This document shows, piece after piece, positions 12,805 through 25,063 of a stretch of DNA of 64,000 nucleotides. Source of the stretch: Monarcha castaneiventris obscurior (lineage: Eukaryota; Chordata; Aves; Passeriformes; Monarchidae); NCBI GenBank assembly GCA_026261815.1, contig JAMPIT010000174.1, positions 11,346,001-11,410,000 on the forward strand, given 5' to 3'. The position numbers and the translations under genes are program-made. The notes under the pieces are model-generated. The model was given only the letters and a program-made list of their open reading frames with translations. It was not told the DNA's origin and did not search any database. Within the stretch, counting starts at the first letter, position 1, and every line of letters starts with the position of its first letter.

Positions 12805-15410
12805 CTACAAGTAAATCAAAGTATAATATATGGCCTATAGCTGACCCATTAATGATTGCATGCAGCAGAAGAGACTAGAGTTGAGTTGTCAGAAGTTACA
12901 ATCAAGTGTAAGAGTGAAGGGTATAAGGCTGTGTGCTGAGAGATTCAGGACTCTCTGGGCATGCTGTGACCCCAAATGCAGATTCAGTAGCATATTATTG
13001 TGTCTGAACTAATATATTTTCTCACCAGGACCTCAGAAAGGCCTCTAATGAGCTGAGTCCTTAGACTGTGGCGTAGTTCCACAAAAAGACAACTGGGCAG
13101 TTTAGAGGGAAGCTTGTGAGCACTACTTGACAGGTGCACTGAAAAGACATTAAAAAGGCATCCAGCCATTCTGCCTCTGTTCAGACATATTCTAATAGGA
13201 GGATCAAGCAGTGTAATTTTCTCTCTTTTATGAGTGTTTTTAAGGGGGGGAAAGAGTTCTAAATTTTTTTTTATTAAGGTCTTCAATAATATGAGACTCA
13301 TGCTTCTTGAGTCTTTAAAAAATCCACATATGCAGAAATATTAAAAAAAAGAAAAAAAACCAGTATTACTCTTGCAATTCACTAAAATAATAGAATTCAA
13401 CAGAGCATTTAGGCCTCTAAACTTTACTGAGGAAAAAAAAAGAAGGAGCTGTGATGATAATGTGGAAATGAAACAAATAACCTGGCTAAAAAACCCCCAA
13501 ACATTGTAGTTGAAATCTGGTCTAAGACATCTTCATTGTTAGCAGAAATTCTGTGAAATTTCTTTAAAATAAGAAGTTAAACAAAAAAAAAGCATTGGCA
13601 ACAACAAGGACCCTTCCTCCCTTAATAGGCTTGCAGTTGTGAGAGGGCCAAGGGATATAAAGTACTGAAATTCATAATAGTGTCTTGAATGAAAGAAGGT
13701 CAAAAATAGCTTTGCATTTGGCTCTAAAGTGAGAGGGTTAAAACTGGCATCAGGCAGGGAAGTTTTAAAATTGCTAGACAAATAAAGCATGCAATTACCT
13801 CAGGGAAGAATGTTTTTGTCATGTTATTATAAGACCCTGAATTAAGGAAAGTCTCTTCAAGTTTAGGGATGGGGAAGTCTCCTAACAGCTGGTGGTTTCT
13901 AGGTTAAAAGCCTTTTTTCTTTCCTTTTTTCCTTTCAGTTTTATAGGTTTTCTATGACCTGGCTTGGTCTTTCTGGTTAGGCCTATAATTAACCTGAACA
14001 GATGAACTATTCAGCATGTTCCCTGTTGTGGTTTTTGGTCATAGCTTTGAGAAGGACTTGGAAGACAGCATGGCTGAGGATTGTTTCCAATAGGCAGTAT
14101 AGGCTGAGGGCTCTGCTTTGTAGGAGGAGAGGTTTCACTTTCCATGGATATAGACCATGATGTGCCACTTTTCTTCTGAGGCACGCAAGTCCTGCTGGCT
14201 TTATTCAAGCAAGTCTTTGGGGCACAATTTGGATATCCCACACATGATGTTATGGTGCAGGATTCCTCTGGACATCCTGCTGCTGAGATACCCTGGGTAG
14301 TTTTTCTGTTCCTTTTTTCCCTAACTGCTTTCACAATTAATAAAAACGTAGTTATAGAGGCTGAAAAAGTATGAAGGGGAAAGGTTTAAATCTTCATGTA
14401 GAAGCAGTTGTTGGAGCATCCTTTTTCTAAATGTCATTAAAAACAATGATGTAAATATTCAGTAAAGCCCTGCATTTGGACAACATGCTGAACTCAACAA
14501 GAATATGGACACAATATGCAGGAAATAAGTAGTCATGTAGCAGCTTCCTATATATTTATTTTAGTAATTGTTCAAATAGTGACACTGATTGCTCGGTTTA
14601 GTAGTTACACAAAGGGGAACTTGAGCTGAACTGCGTGGCTTTTTTGCAGAATTCAAATGCAGAGTGAGCCCAGATACTCCCAGTCTGTATGAGTGATCAA
14701 CTTTCCTGTGCTTCTGTTTCTAATTATAATCTTTATTTGTAATAATGTCTTTAATTATTTTTATATCAGAGTTATTGCTGGTAATTCTGTATTATATGCG
14801 CACATGTTTGTTTATTTGTTTTTTAAAGAGAAAGCCTTCTTCCCATGAGCACTCATCTCATTTATTATTAATTAAAAGATTAGATTTTGCCTTCAGTCAT
14901 ACTTTGGTAATGATACTACTATTTCAGAATGTTAAAAATGAGACTTATCGGCAGGACTAAATTACTCATCCTTGAAGGTACTTGTGCATGTGTTAAAATA
15001 TGGCTCGATGGCAGAATTTAATCCTTTAATCATTTACAAAGACTAATACCTCCTTAGCCTTCCTATGCTATGCTAAAATCAAGGCAGACAGCTTTCAGTC
15101 ATAACAAGAATTCCCCCTGGAGTCACTGTGAAGGTTGTTACTACCTCATACTCAAAAAAAGTATTAATTTCCAGTGAATTAACATTTTTTTGGGTCCTAA
15201 ATTAACTTGCCCCCAGTTGATCAAGATAAAAGGGATATATCTTTCATGTCTAAATTAAAGGAATCATGACCGTTTGTTATGAAGACAACAACAAAACTGG
15301 GATGTAAAAAAAGGTTTTACTTAACACATGTACCATACCTTGGAAGAGAACAGTCTCCAAATACCAGCCGGCAGTTATTACTAGTAGAGGGGAAGAAATA
15401 AGATACTCAC
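12805..15410 (-). other. PCLO intron in C2A
   Basis: A GT-AG intron of 2606 bp. It contains an open frame of 107 codons at 14011-14334 (minus), rich in Cys, Ser and Pro, that I cannot link to any family and that lacks clear splice sites continuing the PCLO frame. Otherwise nothing is seen. Confidence 0.85.
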
Positions 15411-15482
15411 TTCACCGAGGAAGTCATTTGAGGAGAATCTATCATAATCCCAGACAGTCACTTCCAGTGTTTTCTTTTTCAG
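15411..15482 (-). CDS. PCLO: PCLO exon: C2A domain, Ca-binding loop 3
   Basis: This exon is exactly 24 codons (72 nt), with acceptor tgaattgcag and donor GTGAGTAT. It encodes [20 protein letters not shown] and then FLGE. It carries the three loop-3 aspartates (exon residues 12, 14 and 20) that coordinate Ca2+ with the two from loop 1, so all five expected ligands are present. Both boundaries fall between codons, so skipping would keep the frame but remove the Ca site. Confidence 0.95.
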
Positions 15483-18400
15483 CTGCAATTCAAGTAAAAG
15501 GATAATTAACCTCATAAACTTCAGATCAAGTCTTTATGGTGGTTTCTATAGATAATTTCCTCCATGTTTCCTTTTTCACAATGACAGGCAGTTTTTGCCC
15601 TCACATCAACCTTGTTCTGAGAAAAACAATTTGGGGCTATTATTTGTTATCAAGACAGATGGGCTTGCGCTTGGCCCTATTTTAGGAATTTCCACAAGTT
15701 GTTTTGGGTAGAATGTCCACTGTAAGAGCCAACTGATTTTTAAAGCCCCATTTCTGTGTTCCTGCAGCTTTTGTCATCATCAGATCTGAGTTGTGGGAAC
15801 TCAGACACTATCCTGAAGTGCATTTGAGTGTGAATTTCAAATATATAATATCAAACACCCTATTTACATAATCTCATCTGTGAAGACCAGGCTACAGAAT
15901 TCAGTGTAGTCAATGAGAATCTGCAAGTGATCCAGGCATGCAGGACAAGTTGTACTGTTGGGTATTAATGACAGCTGTCAAAATCCATTATCTGCAGATC
16001 TTGTTAAGCATGATAGCTGAGCCAAGCACTCTTCTATAGGCCTCAGTAAGAAACAAGTAAGTCTTTTTATACGACAAGAGAGCGCAAGACAGAGAAACTG
16101 TTGACCAAAGCCGTTGACCTTATTGTAAACACTGACCTGAGTGTTTTTCCAGCAGTCTCTGGGGACATTTAGGGGCAGGATTGATTACTGATATTTTGTG
16201 CTGGGGCAAAAGGCTATAAGGTGGCTGGAAAGGCAGTAATAAATTCATGTGGCTTGAAAGAGAGGACAAAATCCTGTGGGTTGTACGGTGTCTGCAAAAT
16301 CACGCTGAGAAGTTACAAGTGAAGAATCCAAGCAGTACTGAGGAAAACAGGACTCTTCAGACACTTGAATAAAATAAGTCAGAAGAAGAATTCTTATGTG
16401 ATAGTTGAAGTCGTCATCCTAACAGAAGGCACCTGTCACTCACTGCTCTATTAATTGGCTGCTAGGCAGAGAGGGACAACAAAGGATCAAGTCATTGCTC
16501 AAAATGAAAAGCTATACCAATTACTGTACATACTGCATATATTTGCAATGAAAGCACTCTTGGGTATTTACAGAACAACAGAATATTCTGAGTGAATATT
16601 GGGAGTGACTCACGAGGATCATCGAGTGCAACTTTTAAGTGGATGGTCTCTATAGGATCAAACCCACAGCACTGGTGTTATTAGCACCATGATCTCATCA
16701 ATTTCCCTCCATTGCCCCTTGGTTTACACACAAAGACAGTTGCTAATAACCTGCAATTGCCTTTAAATGATATTCTCATCTCATTATTATGTATTCAGAA
16801 TATCCTCTGCTCCCAGCCAACTTTAGAAAAATGAGCAACTATGAAAAGCCAATGTCTATGAAAAGAAAATTTAAATCAGCATATCCTGGAAAACCCACAC
16901 AAAGGGGAATTGAACTATTTTTAGAATCAACAACGTATTGTTTAGGCAGGCAACAGCATGACTTGAAACCTAAGATTTTTTAAAAAATATTTGAGAGCAA
17001 TTCTTTAATCTTTCTCTGTTTTATTCTTACATAATTAGGCAATATTCTTCTTAAGCATTCTTTTAAAAATATCCTGCAAAAATGAAAGAAAAAGTTGAAC
17101 AAAAAGATTATTTTTTGAACATTGCTTACAGAATATTTCTAAAGCTGATTTCCTTGACTGAATATAATACCTTTTCTTTGCTGTTCCAAGACAGTATTGA
17201 AACCGCAACATGAAAAATAACCTGAAAAAGTGAGCTGAGCACCCACTGGTTCATGATGCTTTTGGCTTCCTGGATGATACAATTTTCTGCTAGGTGCTAT
17301 ATTAAGTATATGTATTTTTACCATTTAAAAAAGGGATAGCACAAATACTTTTCAGAAATGTATTGTCGCAGTTGTTGCTATTTTGAGAGGAGATTTCTTT
17401 TTGATGACCATGCAAGGACAGAGAGAAGAAAGTATAGATCCAGGAAATGGGGAAAAAAAAGCCCTAAGGTTTGAAGAATTTTTGGCAGAAAGGGGAAAAT
17501 AGAAAAGATTTTCAAGTAACTATGGCCATACTTTGCTAGCTTCTTTGCAATAGTGTGATAATAAAACTATGATGAAAACTTGCAGTACTCTATATTTCTT
17601 AGCAAAATCTATTTTAAGCCTTTTAGTTTAACAAAGCTTTTATAAAATATTATGACAATGAAAAACCATGGAGGACCTTTATAGGCAGAGTGCATTAAAT
17701 GAGTTTCAAAGAAGAGGAAATCTGCTTTTCTGAAGATATAGTTATGTACCACTGTGGTGGCAAAGAGCGCTCAATGCCTGCTGATTTTAAAAGCAGCCGT
17801 TATACCATCACAGCAAAGTAGGGTTCTGCCTTACATCAATCAGTTTTTGGTTGTCAATCCTGAAGTTCAGATGCTCTTCAGGAATATAACAGACAGCAAT
17901 AGTGAAATGGCCGGCAGGAACCCTCTAGCTGTGTGACCATGGCTTTCTGCAAATGGGACATATACCAACAGGAACGAGAAAGTGTCACAAAAAGCAGGAA
18001 TGCAGTTTCCACGTATTCCGAATGTAATCTGAGTTCCAAGCATATTCTGAAAAAAGTGTTTACCAAAAAATAACTGATTTCAGCTTTAGCCTTGTGGGGA
18101 AAAAAAAAGTAACAATACAATAAAATAGATAAAAATCCACCTAGAAGCACATTACTTCACATGAACTCCAGTTAGCTTTAGGCTTCTGTGGTCAGCCATA
18201 TTTTAAAGAAAATGAAGGAATATGAAGAAACAGCCAATGTGAAAAATATTGTCTCTTATGGAAGGCATAACCAGCACCAGAGATACAGAAGTGCTTACTT
18301 CTCATTTTAAATGTCTGGGTGGTTTTATGGACAGTTTCTGCCTGTGTAGCTAAATATGCACTACTTAAAATATTTAACACATATTCCTTGAAAATTTTAT

Positions 18401-21400
18401 ACAAGGATTTGCATTAGGAAAGAAATAATTTTAATGCAGCTTGTTTTTCCTTTATGGTAAAAGCATATAGCTATAATTACTACAGAAATAATACAAAATA
18501 TTGTAATTTCAGTCAGGTTGTTTGATGAGTAGAAAGGACTGCAGTGCATTAGGTAATCTATTACAGGTATTTTTGTTTATGTTAATATTTAATATTTTAT
18601 TGTTCTCTTATCTAGATTGTTGTACTTTACTGCATGGGAGGACAAAAAGACTTTTTATAGGTCACTTAGGAACTTACTTTCTTTTGTGCCAAATATTAAG
18701 TAAGATTTAAACACCAACACCTTGCTGATTCATATGAAAGATTTCCTTACTTTGGGAAAGAAGACATAGGCTTTCATATCACTCAATTATTTTGTAAATA
18801 TTACTCTTTCTAAATATATTACCTTCAAATTACAGACAAATTACTGCAAAAATGTTTGCTTTATGGAATTATTTCGTATAAGGAAATCCTTTTATTTGCT
18901 TTCTGGCAAGTAAGAAATTGAGGCAAAGAAAGCCACACCTTACAGTGTGGTCATACATTGTACCAATGGCCTTACCAGCAATGGAACTAACATCTTTTAT
19001 CATCTTCCCCTTAAATTACTCTAATGCTTCCTTTCATGCTTTGAGTAGGTATTGGACTTGAGTTAGCAATTACTGCACAACATTTGTAATCTGTGTACTC
19101 AGCCTTCCTCTCAAACTGTAATTATTTCCACTTTATTACTTAACAAAAACCTTAAATTACTAAATATTCACAGTTTAATTTATTTTTTCTCCAACTGTCA
19201 AAGTAAAATTTGCTATAAATGTGATAAAACTAATCATTCCAACCTTGAAAAAGTCTGTTTAATTTCAAAGAGTGATCTATTTCCCATAATTATTTTCACT
19301 TTAATTTCAGCTAGTTTATGAAAGAGAAAAGGAAAATGAAAAATTGTACAACCAGCGAAAGTCTAGACAGTGACGTTAAAAGAACTATATTAGGAAATAT
19401 TTAATAATACTTGTTTGCTGTCAGCAAGCAACACATGCTTTGATGGGGAGAAAAAAACACGGAGGGAAAGGAAATATTTCTTTGAAGAAATACTATTTAT
19501 AAAAATTCATGAATTTATGTTTGAATGTAACTGCTAACTCTGTAACAGTGTGTGATGCAGTTTTGTTTGGTGAACAGAATGCTCATTCTCAGTCTAATAC
19601 AATTATTGTCTTTTATTATTTCTATTTATATTCTTAACTATTTTGAAATATACATTTGTGAGGGTTACGGGTACAAATTATGGTCTCTTACACGGTGAGA
19701 GTTCTTCAGACTGTAGAGGGTACTTATCATCAGCATTGAATTACTTGTGATTTAGAAATGTGCTTCACTGTATATTCTCTAAGACAGGGCATGGAATTTT
19801 ATAGGAGAAAAGTCACACACACCAGTATCTTAGCAGTAGGTAGAGGCCATGGAAAGGGATGGAAGGAAACAGTATTCTCTGCACACAATTCTGTGTGACA
19901 AGACGTCAAAATATAGAAGATATATGGTGCTCAAATGAAGTTTACACACTTAAAACCATAAATGCTGCATAACAGCCTCAGGGGAAGAGAAAAAGAGGAG
20001 ATTTGCAAATAGAAAGCAAAACTGCAAAGAATTCAACATGTAAACTAACTGCAAATTTCATCAAATAATGGTCAAAAAACTGACATCAAAGATATAAGGA
20101 GATTTTTTTGGCATTAAAATCACTGTATAAGAAATCCTAAATTAACATCATTATCCATTTTCAAAGTTCCAAACAGCCATTGAATGTACAACATTTATTA
20201 TAGCAGTCTTAATAACAGCTCTGTGAAATGTCCCCGCAGAACCCCCAAGCAAATTAAGAAAACTGAAGGATCTTTCTTAGATGAAAAGCTGAGCTTGGAC
20301 ATATTGTAAAGACTCACCAAACCCTGTTGCCAAACCAAGAAGAACTAGGGCTCCTATTGCAGCTAGGCAAACATCAGTTTGTTTTTTTCCTGATGCTTTA
20401 ATTGTCAATGAGCTACCATTTATAAAAGCCCACATGAAGCAGTGAGAAAACCCCATCAAACCACTACCTACAATAGGACACCTCTGAAGTAAATCTGAGC
20501 TACTCCCTGTTAAGTCCTGATGTGTAGATTGCATGAGCAACCATGCAAATCCCTCCGTGGGAAGGGTTTTGTTCCATACAAAAATAAGTATCTTAATCTG
20601 CAATCCTCTCAATGAACAAGAAAAAAAAAAATAGTGAAATTTTAAATTGGGAAGATTATATTGAGGTCTTGGGGTTGTGATGGAGAAGTATATTAAAAGC
20701 ATTGGGAAATCTATTCACTAAAGAGCCTGGTTATTCTAGGCTTTTTAAAAAGTGCTGAAAGATTAAATGGCATAGTAAAGTGAAGTTGAAAGTATCGAGA
20801 ACAAAACAGTAAGAAAGGCAAAAAGATTCAGGACTGAACACAAATCCAGTACTCTATAAAACATACTTCATAACTAAAAAAAATGAATTGATTATTATTT
20901 TGCCCATTATAGCTTTTTCAAGTTGGCAAAAAACCCTTTATGAGGATAGATGGAGGAGTAGAGGACTCAGTTACTTCATAGTGCTTCAGAAGCAGAGTTG
21001 GAGTTAGGAAGCCACCAAGAAACAGAGAAGACTCCGCAGACATCCGTCCCAGATGTGAGTTAAATCTTTCTATGACAAGGAAATCAAATACCTTCTAATT
21101 TTTTTATGTGTTTCTTAGCTCAAGATATTGATATAAATTACTGATAAATCTAAAAATGTATCTCTACATTTTTAAAATATTTTTTAATAAAAAAGTGGTA
21201 GAAACTGCTTTGTGTGAGCTTGCATGGCTTTTGGAACAAAGAGTGACTATGATTTCTGCATCTACTTCAGAAAATTATGTCTTAATTTATTCCCTCATTA
21301 ATTTATTTCATGATAGTTTTTTAAATTGTCATGTCTCTACTTATGACATGATTTTGAGTGTAATCCCCACAAATTACCATTTTTATGAGTAGAAGGGCAA

Positions 21401-21588
21401 GAAAAGAGTATTGCCATAGTAAGCTTTATCAGAGGCAAGGAAAGAATTATGAATTTTTCCTAAATCTGGCAAGATTTTACAGGGACTCACAGAATTGTCA
21501 GTAGCACTGCTCCCTTCACTGTGAGCCCTGCAGACCATGCAAATAATAAAGCAGCAAAGAGCACTGAAGAGCACCACCAGTCACGCAC
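15483..21588 (-). other. PCLO intron in C2A
   Basis: A GT-AG intron of 6106 bp. It carries the tRNA-headed SINE at 16573-16703. An open frame of 141 codons at 20277-20702 (minus) resembles nothing I recognise and fits chance for this length of sequence. Confidence 0.85.
16573..16703 (-). mobile_element. tRNA-Ile-headed, CR1-tailed SINE (TguSINE1-like)
   Basis: On the plus strand, a CR1 tail in antisense (agaatattctgagt, then gaggatcatcgagtgcaac) runs directly into sequence resembling the reverse complement of tRNA-Ile (ggatcaaacccacagcactgg, then tgttattagcaccatg). The gttattagcaccatg part covers the anticodon region (AAT on the minus strand), and ggatcaaaccc is the T-arm/B-box. This head-tail fusion is the structure of the CR1-mobilised SINE described in zebra finch. 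The copy is old and worn (for example atctcatcaattt for the 5' end), so it is a SINE and not a functional tRNA gene. Confidence 0.75.
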
Positions 21589-21682
21589 CTGCTCCACGGA
21601 GATATTTTTATAAATGACTGTCTGATTCCACTCAGGATTCAAGCTTTTCTGTATGTACTTAGTCCTCCGCTTGTACTCAGCA
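21589..21682 (-). CDS. PCLO: PCLO exon: C2A domain, middle strands
   Basis: This 94-nt exon has acceptor caaattcag and the less common donor GTGCGTGA. It encodes (S/G)[20 protein letters not shown] and then [11 protein letters not shown]. It holds the polybasic strand (KRRTK) and the NPEWNQ motif typical of C2 domains in the RIM/Piccolo/synaptotagmin group. Its first base completes a Ser codon when the microexon is included and a Gly codon when it is skipped. Translation past the donor runs into unrelated sequence with a free start, which is why the reading frame looks longer than the exon. Confidence 0.96.
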
Positions 21683-21742
21683 CTGAATTTGAACAAAAGT
21701 AAACATTACATTAGCAACCTTCTGTTTCTTTCAACTTTAATT

Positions 21743-21759
21743 AAAAAAAAAAAAAAAAA
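21743..21759. repeat. poly(A) run of 17
   Basis: A run of 17 A on the plus strand, which is poly(T) upstream of the acceptor at 21683 on the gene's sense strand, about 60 nt from it. Confidence 0.9.
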
Positions 21760-23474
21760 TCAAACCCCAAAACGACATCTACAAACCAACAGCCAGAAAA
21801 AGAAAAGAGCTAGGTCTTTCATTTCTGCAACATTTCAGGGTTACAAGAGGACAATGACAACCTTTTGGATGTTTTCTTTGGTATGCTTTTCTGAGATAGT
21901 CTTTTAAAACATCTTCTTACTCTTCAGCAGGTTTGCTCTGCCTCAAACCATTTCAAGATAAAGCCCATGCACATAGACTTTGTCCTCTCATTGTAGGTAT
22001 TGGGCTCTGATTCTAAATTGAAGTGATAGTACATTGATTTCTTTTCCACAACCATCTCATTAGCACTTTAAAGCAGCACGTATTCATTATATTTATAGGT
22101 TGAAATATCTAATTACAGGAATCCCATCTCACAGATACATTTAATGAATGCCATAAGGTAACTAATATCCTGTTAATGATTGAAGCACTAATTTCTTATT
22201 GATCCTGCTCTCTGCCTATCCCTCTAACTGTACTGGAAAGAAACATAAAAGTGCATCAGGATCACTATTTTTTTTTTTTTGTCAATAGCCAAGAACAAAG
22301 GTTTGACTGCAAAATCTGTTTTTAAAAAGATTCACTAATGGTTTCTATTGTAGTTTGCATTTCCTGAGTATGGAGAAAGCAATACACTAATCTTTAACAG
22401 AATATGGATTCATCTAGCTCTGTGAGCTTTGATGTTATATTTTCTTTCATTCCAATTTTAATTTAACATAAATTTTAATGGACAATTCAAAAAAGCTAAG
22501 TAGGAGGATATGAGAATCTTTTAGTACTTTGAAAAACCCACAAGAGTTAAGGTAAAGAAACTCTTTTTGTCAGTCTCCAAGTATATATCTGCTACATGGA
22601 TTACTAAACAAAATGTTCCCAGGACTGTTCTCCAGCACTAAGACAAAAAGACACAAAATTACTTGTATATGCCATATTAGACTCTTTTATGGTTCCCCTA
22701 CAATAACTTTTGGTAGTGTACAGTTCTCACTTCTGATTTAACTGTTTTGGTTCACACCGTGGCATGGTCTCAGAACTAATCAACTAATTCTTTCCATATG
22801 AGATTAACTGAGAAGGAGCACTCAGGAATTCATTTAATCGGCCAGTCACTAATGATGTACCGCACTTGCTACCAGATTGGAACAATTCTGATTTATGGTT
22901 ATGCAAAAGATACTTGTGTTTTCTAGCACATATATGTCGATGTTGGGACTTCAGCACCAGCAGTTTCACTCTATAAACTAAATTCTGCTGTGCAGTGACC
23001 CCATTTAATTAATCTGGATTGCGGAGTAGCTTTATTCTCCAAAATGAGGCGGCTGTATCCAAGCTGCCCACTAGCCTGATATCTCTAAGTGAAAGGGATT
23101 TGCAGCTGTATTTCCTCATTTTTTTTCCTCTAGTCATTCTACATATTTCCACTTACTTTCTTGGAAATCTTTCTATCCACTGTCTTTCAGTTTATTGAAA
23201 AATGTGAAGGGTTTTGGGACTCATGAAACAAAGTATCTGTTCATCTCTGCTTATGAGAAGAAAACAGCTCTTCAGAGTTCAGAGAGTTCTATAAGCCACA
23301 GCACAGCATGGCAAGAGTAATTTAAAATCTAGGGGGACCAAGACCATATGAAAAAGAAACTCACAAAAAGCTATTTCTTTGCATATCTTGGAAAGAAGGC
23401 TGAAATACAAAATCTGAATCCATTTTGAAACGAGATTTTTATGGCAAATATTATTAAGTAATGCAGTTAAAATT

Positions 23475-24032
23475 TTAAAGCACCTCTCTGGTAAAAGAAA
23501 AGCATCCCCTGCCTAGAACATCCCGATTAGATGCCCTATGATCTACTGGTTTTAGGGAACAGATATTCATTTTTTGAAGAAAGTGGGAGAGAATGATTTG
23601 CACACTCAGCCAAGAAAATGACACCAACACTCCCTTTCCTTTCTTGGATCTCCTTTTGCAATAGTAGAACTTCATCACCTTTTCAAAGTTTCTGATTCTT
23701 TTTTGAAGTATGTGAGAAGGTGATTCATGCAGTGTTGAGTTCCAGAGCTGGCAGTGACAAAATACAAAAGTGTTGTTAACATGGTAGCTCTGAAATGTTT
23801 CCAGTGAAGTCCATGGAATATTTGGCTCTAAACAGTGAGGGCAGCCTGAGCCCACATCCATGTAATCTGTGGTCTGTATCTGTTGCAGAGGGAAGCAGGA
23901 GACCTTGACCTCTTCTAGGAAGATGCAGAACCAGGCAAAACTGCGTGGCAGATGAAGGTTTCTAGGCCTCTGAAGGGAAGGGTCTGGCAAAAATATTAAG
24001 TTCATACCACTGATGCACCTTCCCCCCAACAA
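23475..24032 (-). other. unrecognised 185-codon open frame in a PCLO intron
   Basis: This is the longest ATG-to-stop frame in the window, on the same strand as PCLO. The translation has mixed hydrophobic, Cys and basic segments (for example RRSKKGKG) with no domain, repeat or signal peptide that I recognise. It has no obvious promoter, poly(A) signal or flanking splice sites in phase with PCLO. A rough estimate for AT-rich sequence of this size makes one frame of this length mildly unlikely but not remarkable. Chance, or a decayed mobile element, is more likely than a gene. Confidence 0.15.
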
Positions 24033-25036
24033 TTAGCAGATTAACAGATGAAGCTACTTTAATAAAATGCATTTATTAAGCCAGTCACTGGTATGTCACT
24101 TAATATGAAATAATTTGCATTTGAAATTCAAGGAGTATGCTGTGTGAAAAGATATAAACTGCATGCCTCTTTTTTATATAATTTCTCTGATTCCTTAATT
24201 ATAATTTATTAATATGTAGTACAATGTATTATGTACAATGAAGGACACATAATAGAATAACTGTATTAAAAATATAATAGAATACACATATGAAATGTGT
24301 GATTTTAACATTCATTGAATAATTTTAGTAAAGAAGAAACAGATAGATTATAGAAATCTGTTTATCGAAATTATTCTGTTCACTTGTTCAGTCAGGTTAT
24401 TACTTTTAGACAAATTTAACATTGGGGCCGGAATAGTTCTTATGTTCTTAGCCTTGGCTGATATTAGCATATCTTGAGAACTGAGCTTTGCCTTATGTTT
24501 CCAGGACAAACAATTTCAATAATTAAATTTAATTTTGTTTACCACAAATAACAACTTATGTGGTCAAGCAGATTTAATTGCCTATCTGGGCAATTATCTA
24601 GAGTTATATCTGGCTTTAATGTCTATACACTGTGCAAGGCAAATAGAGAAAAATATTCAATTTCATTACCAAACAGACCCTGTTTCTCTTGGCAGTAACA
24701 ACATTCAAAATCTTGATGCAAATTCATAGTTAATTATTTTTCAACTTCCAGTGAGTGAAAATGAAGTTTTAGATATCCCTGAACTAAATTGTTCCAGACT
24801 TCAAAAGAAATTTTGCTTGTCATCAGAGTTTGGCCTTAGAATAATGTTGCACCAAGGAGCATTATACTTGTTTCCAGCTCCTGGAAATGACCTCATTAGA
24901 AAATGTAAAGCAAAACCATACCACAGTTTCATGCCATCAGAACTCAAGAGAAATCTGTAGCTCAATGCACTGGCTCATTGTCTCATTCATGCATACAAAA
25001 AATGAAATAATAAAATTGGAAGATAATACACTCTAC

Positions 25037-25063
25037 CTGGCATTTTGGACAACCATGACTTGT
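25037..25063 (-). CDS. PCLO: PCLO alternatively spliced 27-nt microexon in C2A
   Basis: Reading minus, acceptor ggatatgcag precedes a 27-nt exon (A CAA GTC ATG GTT GTC CAA AAT GCC AG) and donor GTAGAG follows. Joined to its neighbours it adds nine residues, QVMVVQNAS, between PGRG and AEYKRR; skipped, the frame is unchanged and reads PGRGAEYKRR. Published work on rat Piccolo describes a nine-residue alternatively spliced insert at this point of C2A that alters Ca affinity and Ca-dependent conformation or dimerisation. The sequence shows only that the exon is intact and frame-neutral; its use in this species is inferred. It is far too short for ORF finding. Confidence 0.93.

Larger units (their letters stand above)
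21683..25036 (-). other. PCLO intron downstream of the microexon
   Basis: A GT-AG intron of 3354 bp when the microexon is included. It begins with donor GTAGAG and holds a 17-bp poly(A) run at 21743-21759 close to the acceptor, plus the longest open frame of the window (23475-24032, minus), described separately. Confidence 0.85.

Noticed and set aside
14011..14334. 107-codon Cys/Ser/Pro-rich frame on the minus strand in a PCLO intron
   Set aside because: Considered as an alternative PCLO exon. The constitutive exons on either side already join cleanly, and no acceptor/donor pair in the right phase was evident.
16621..16703. tRNA-Ile gene
   Set aside because: The acceptor-stem end is degraded and it is fused to a CR1 tail, so it is the head of a SINE.
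20277..20702. 141-codon open frame on the minus strand
   Set aside because: No recognisable domain, no splice continuity with PCLO, and a frame of this length is expected about once by chance in sequence of this size and composition.
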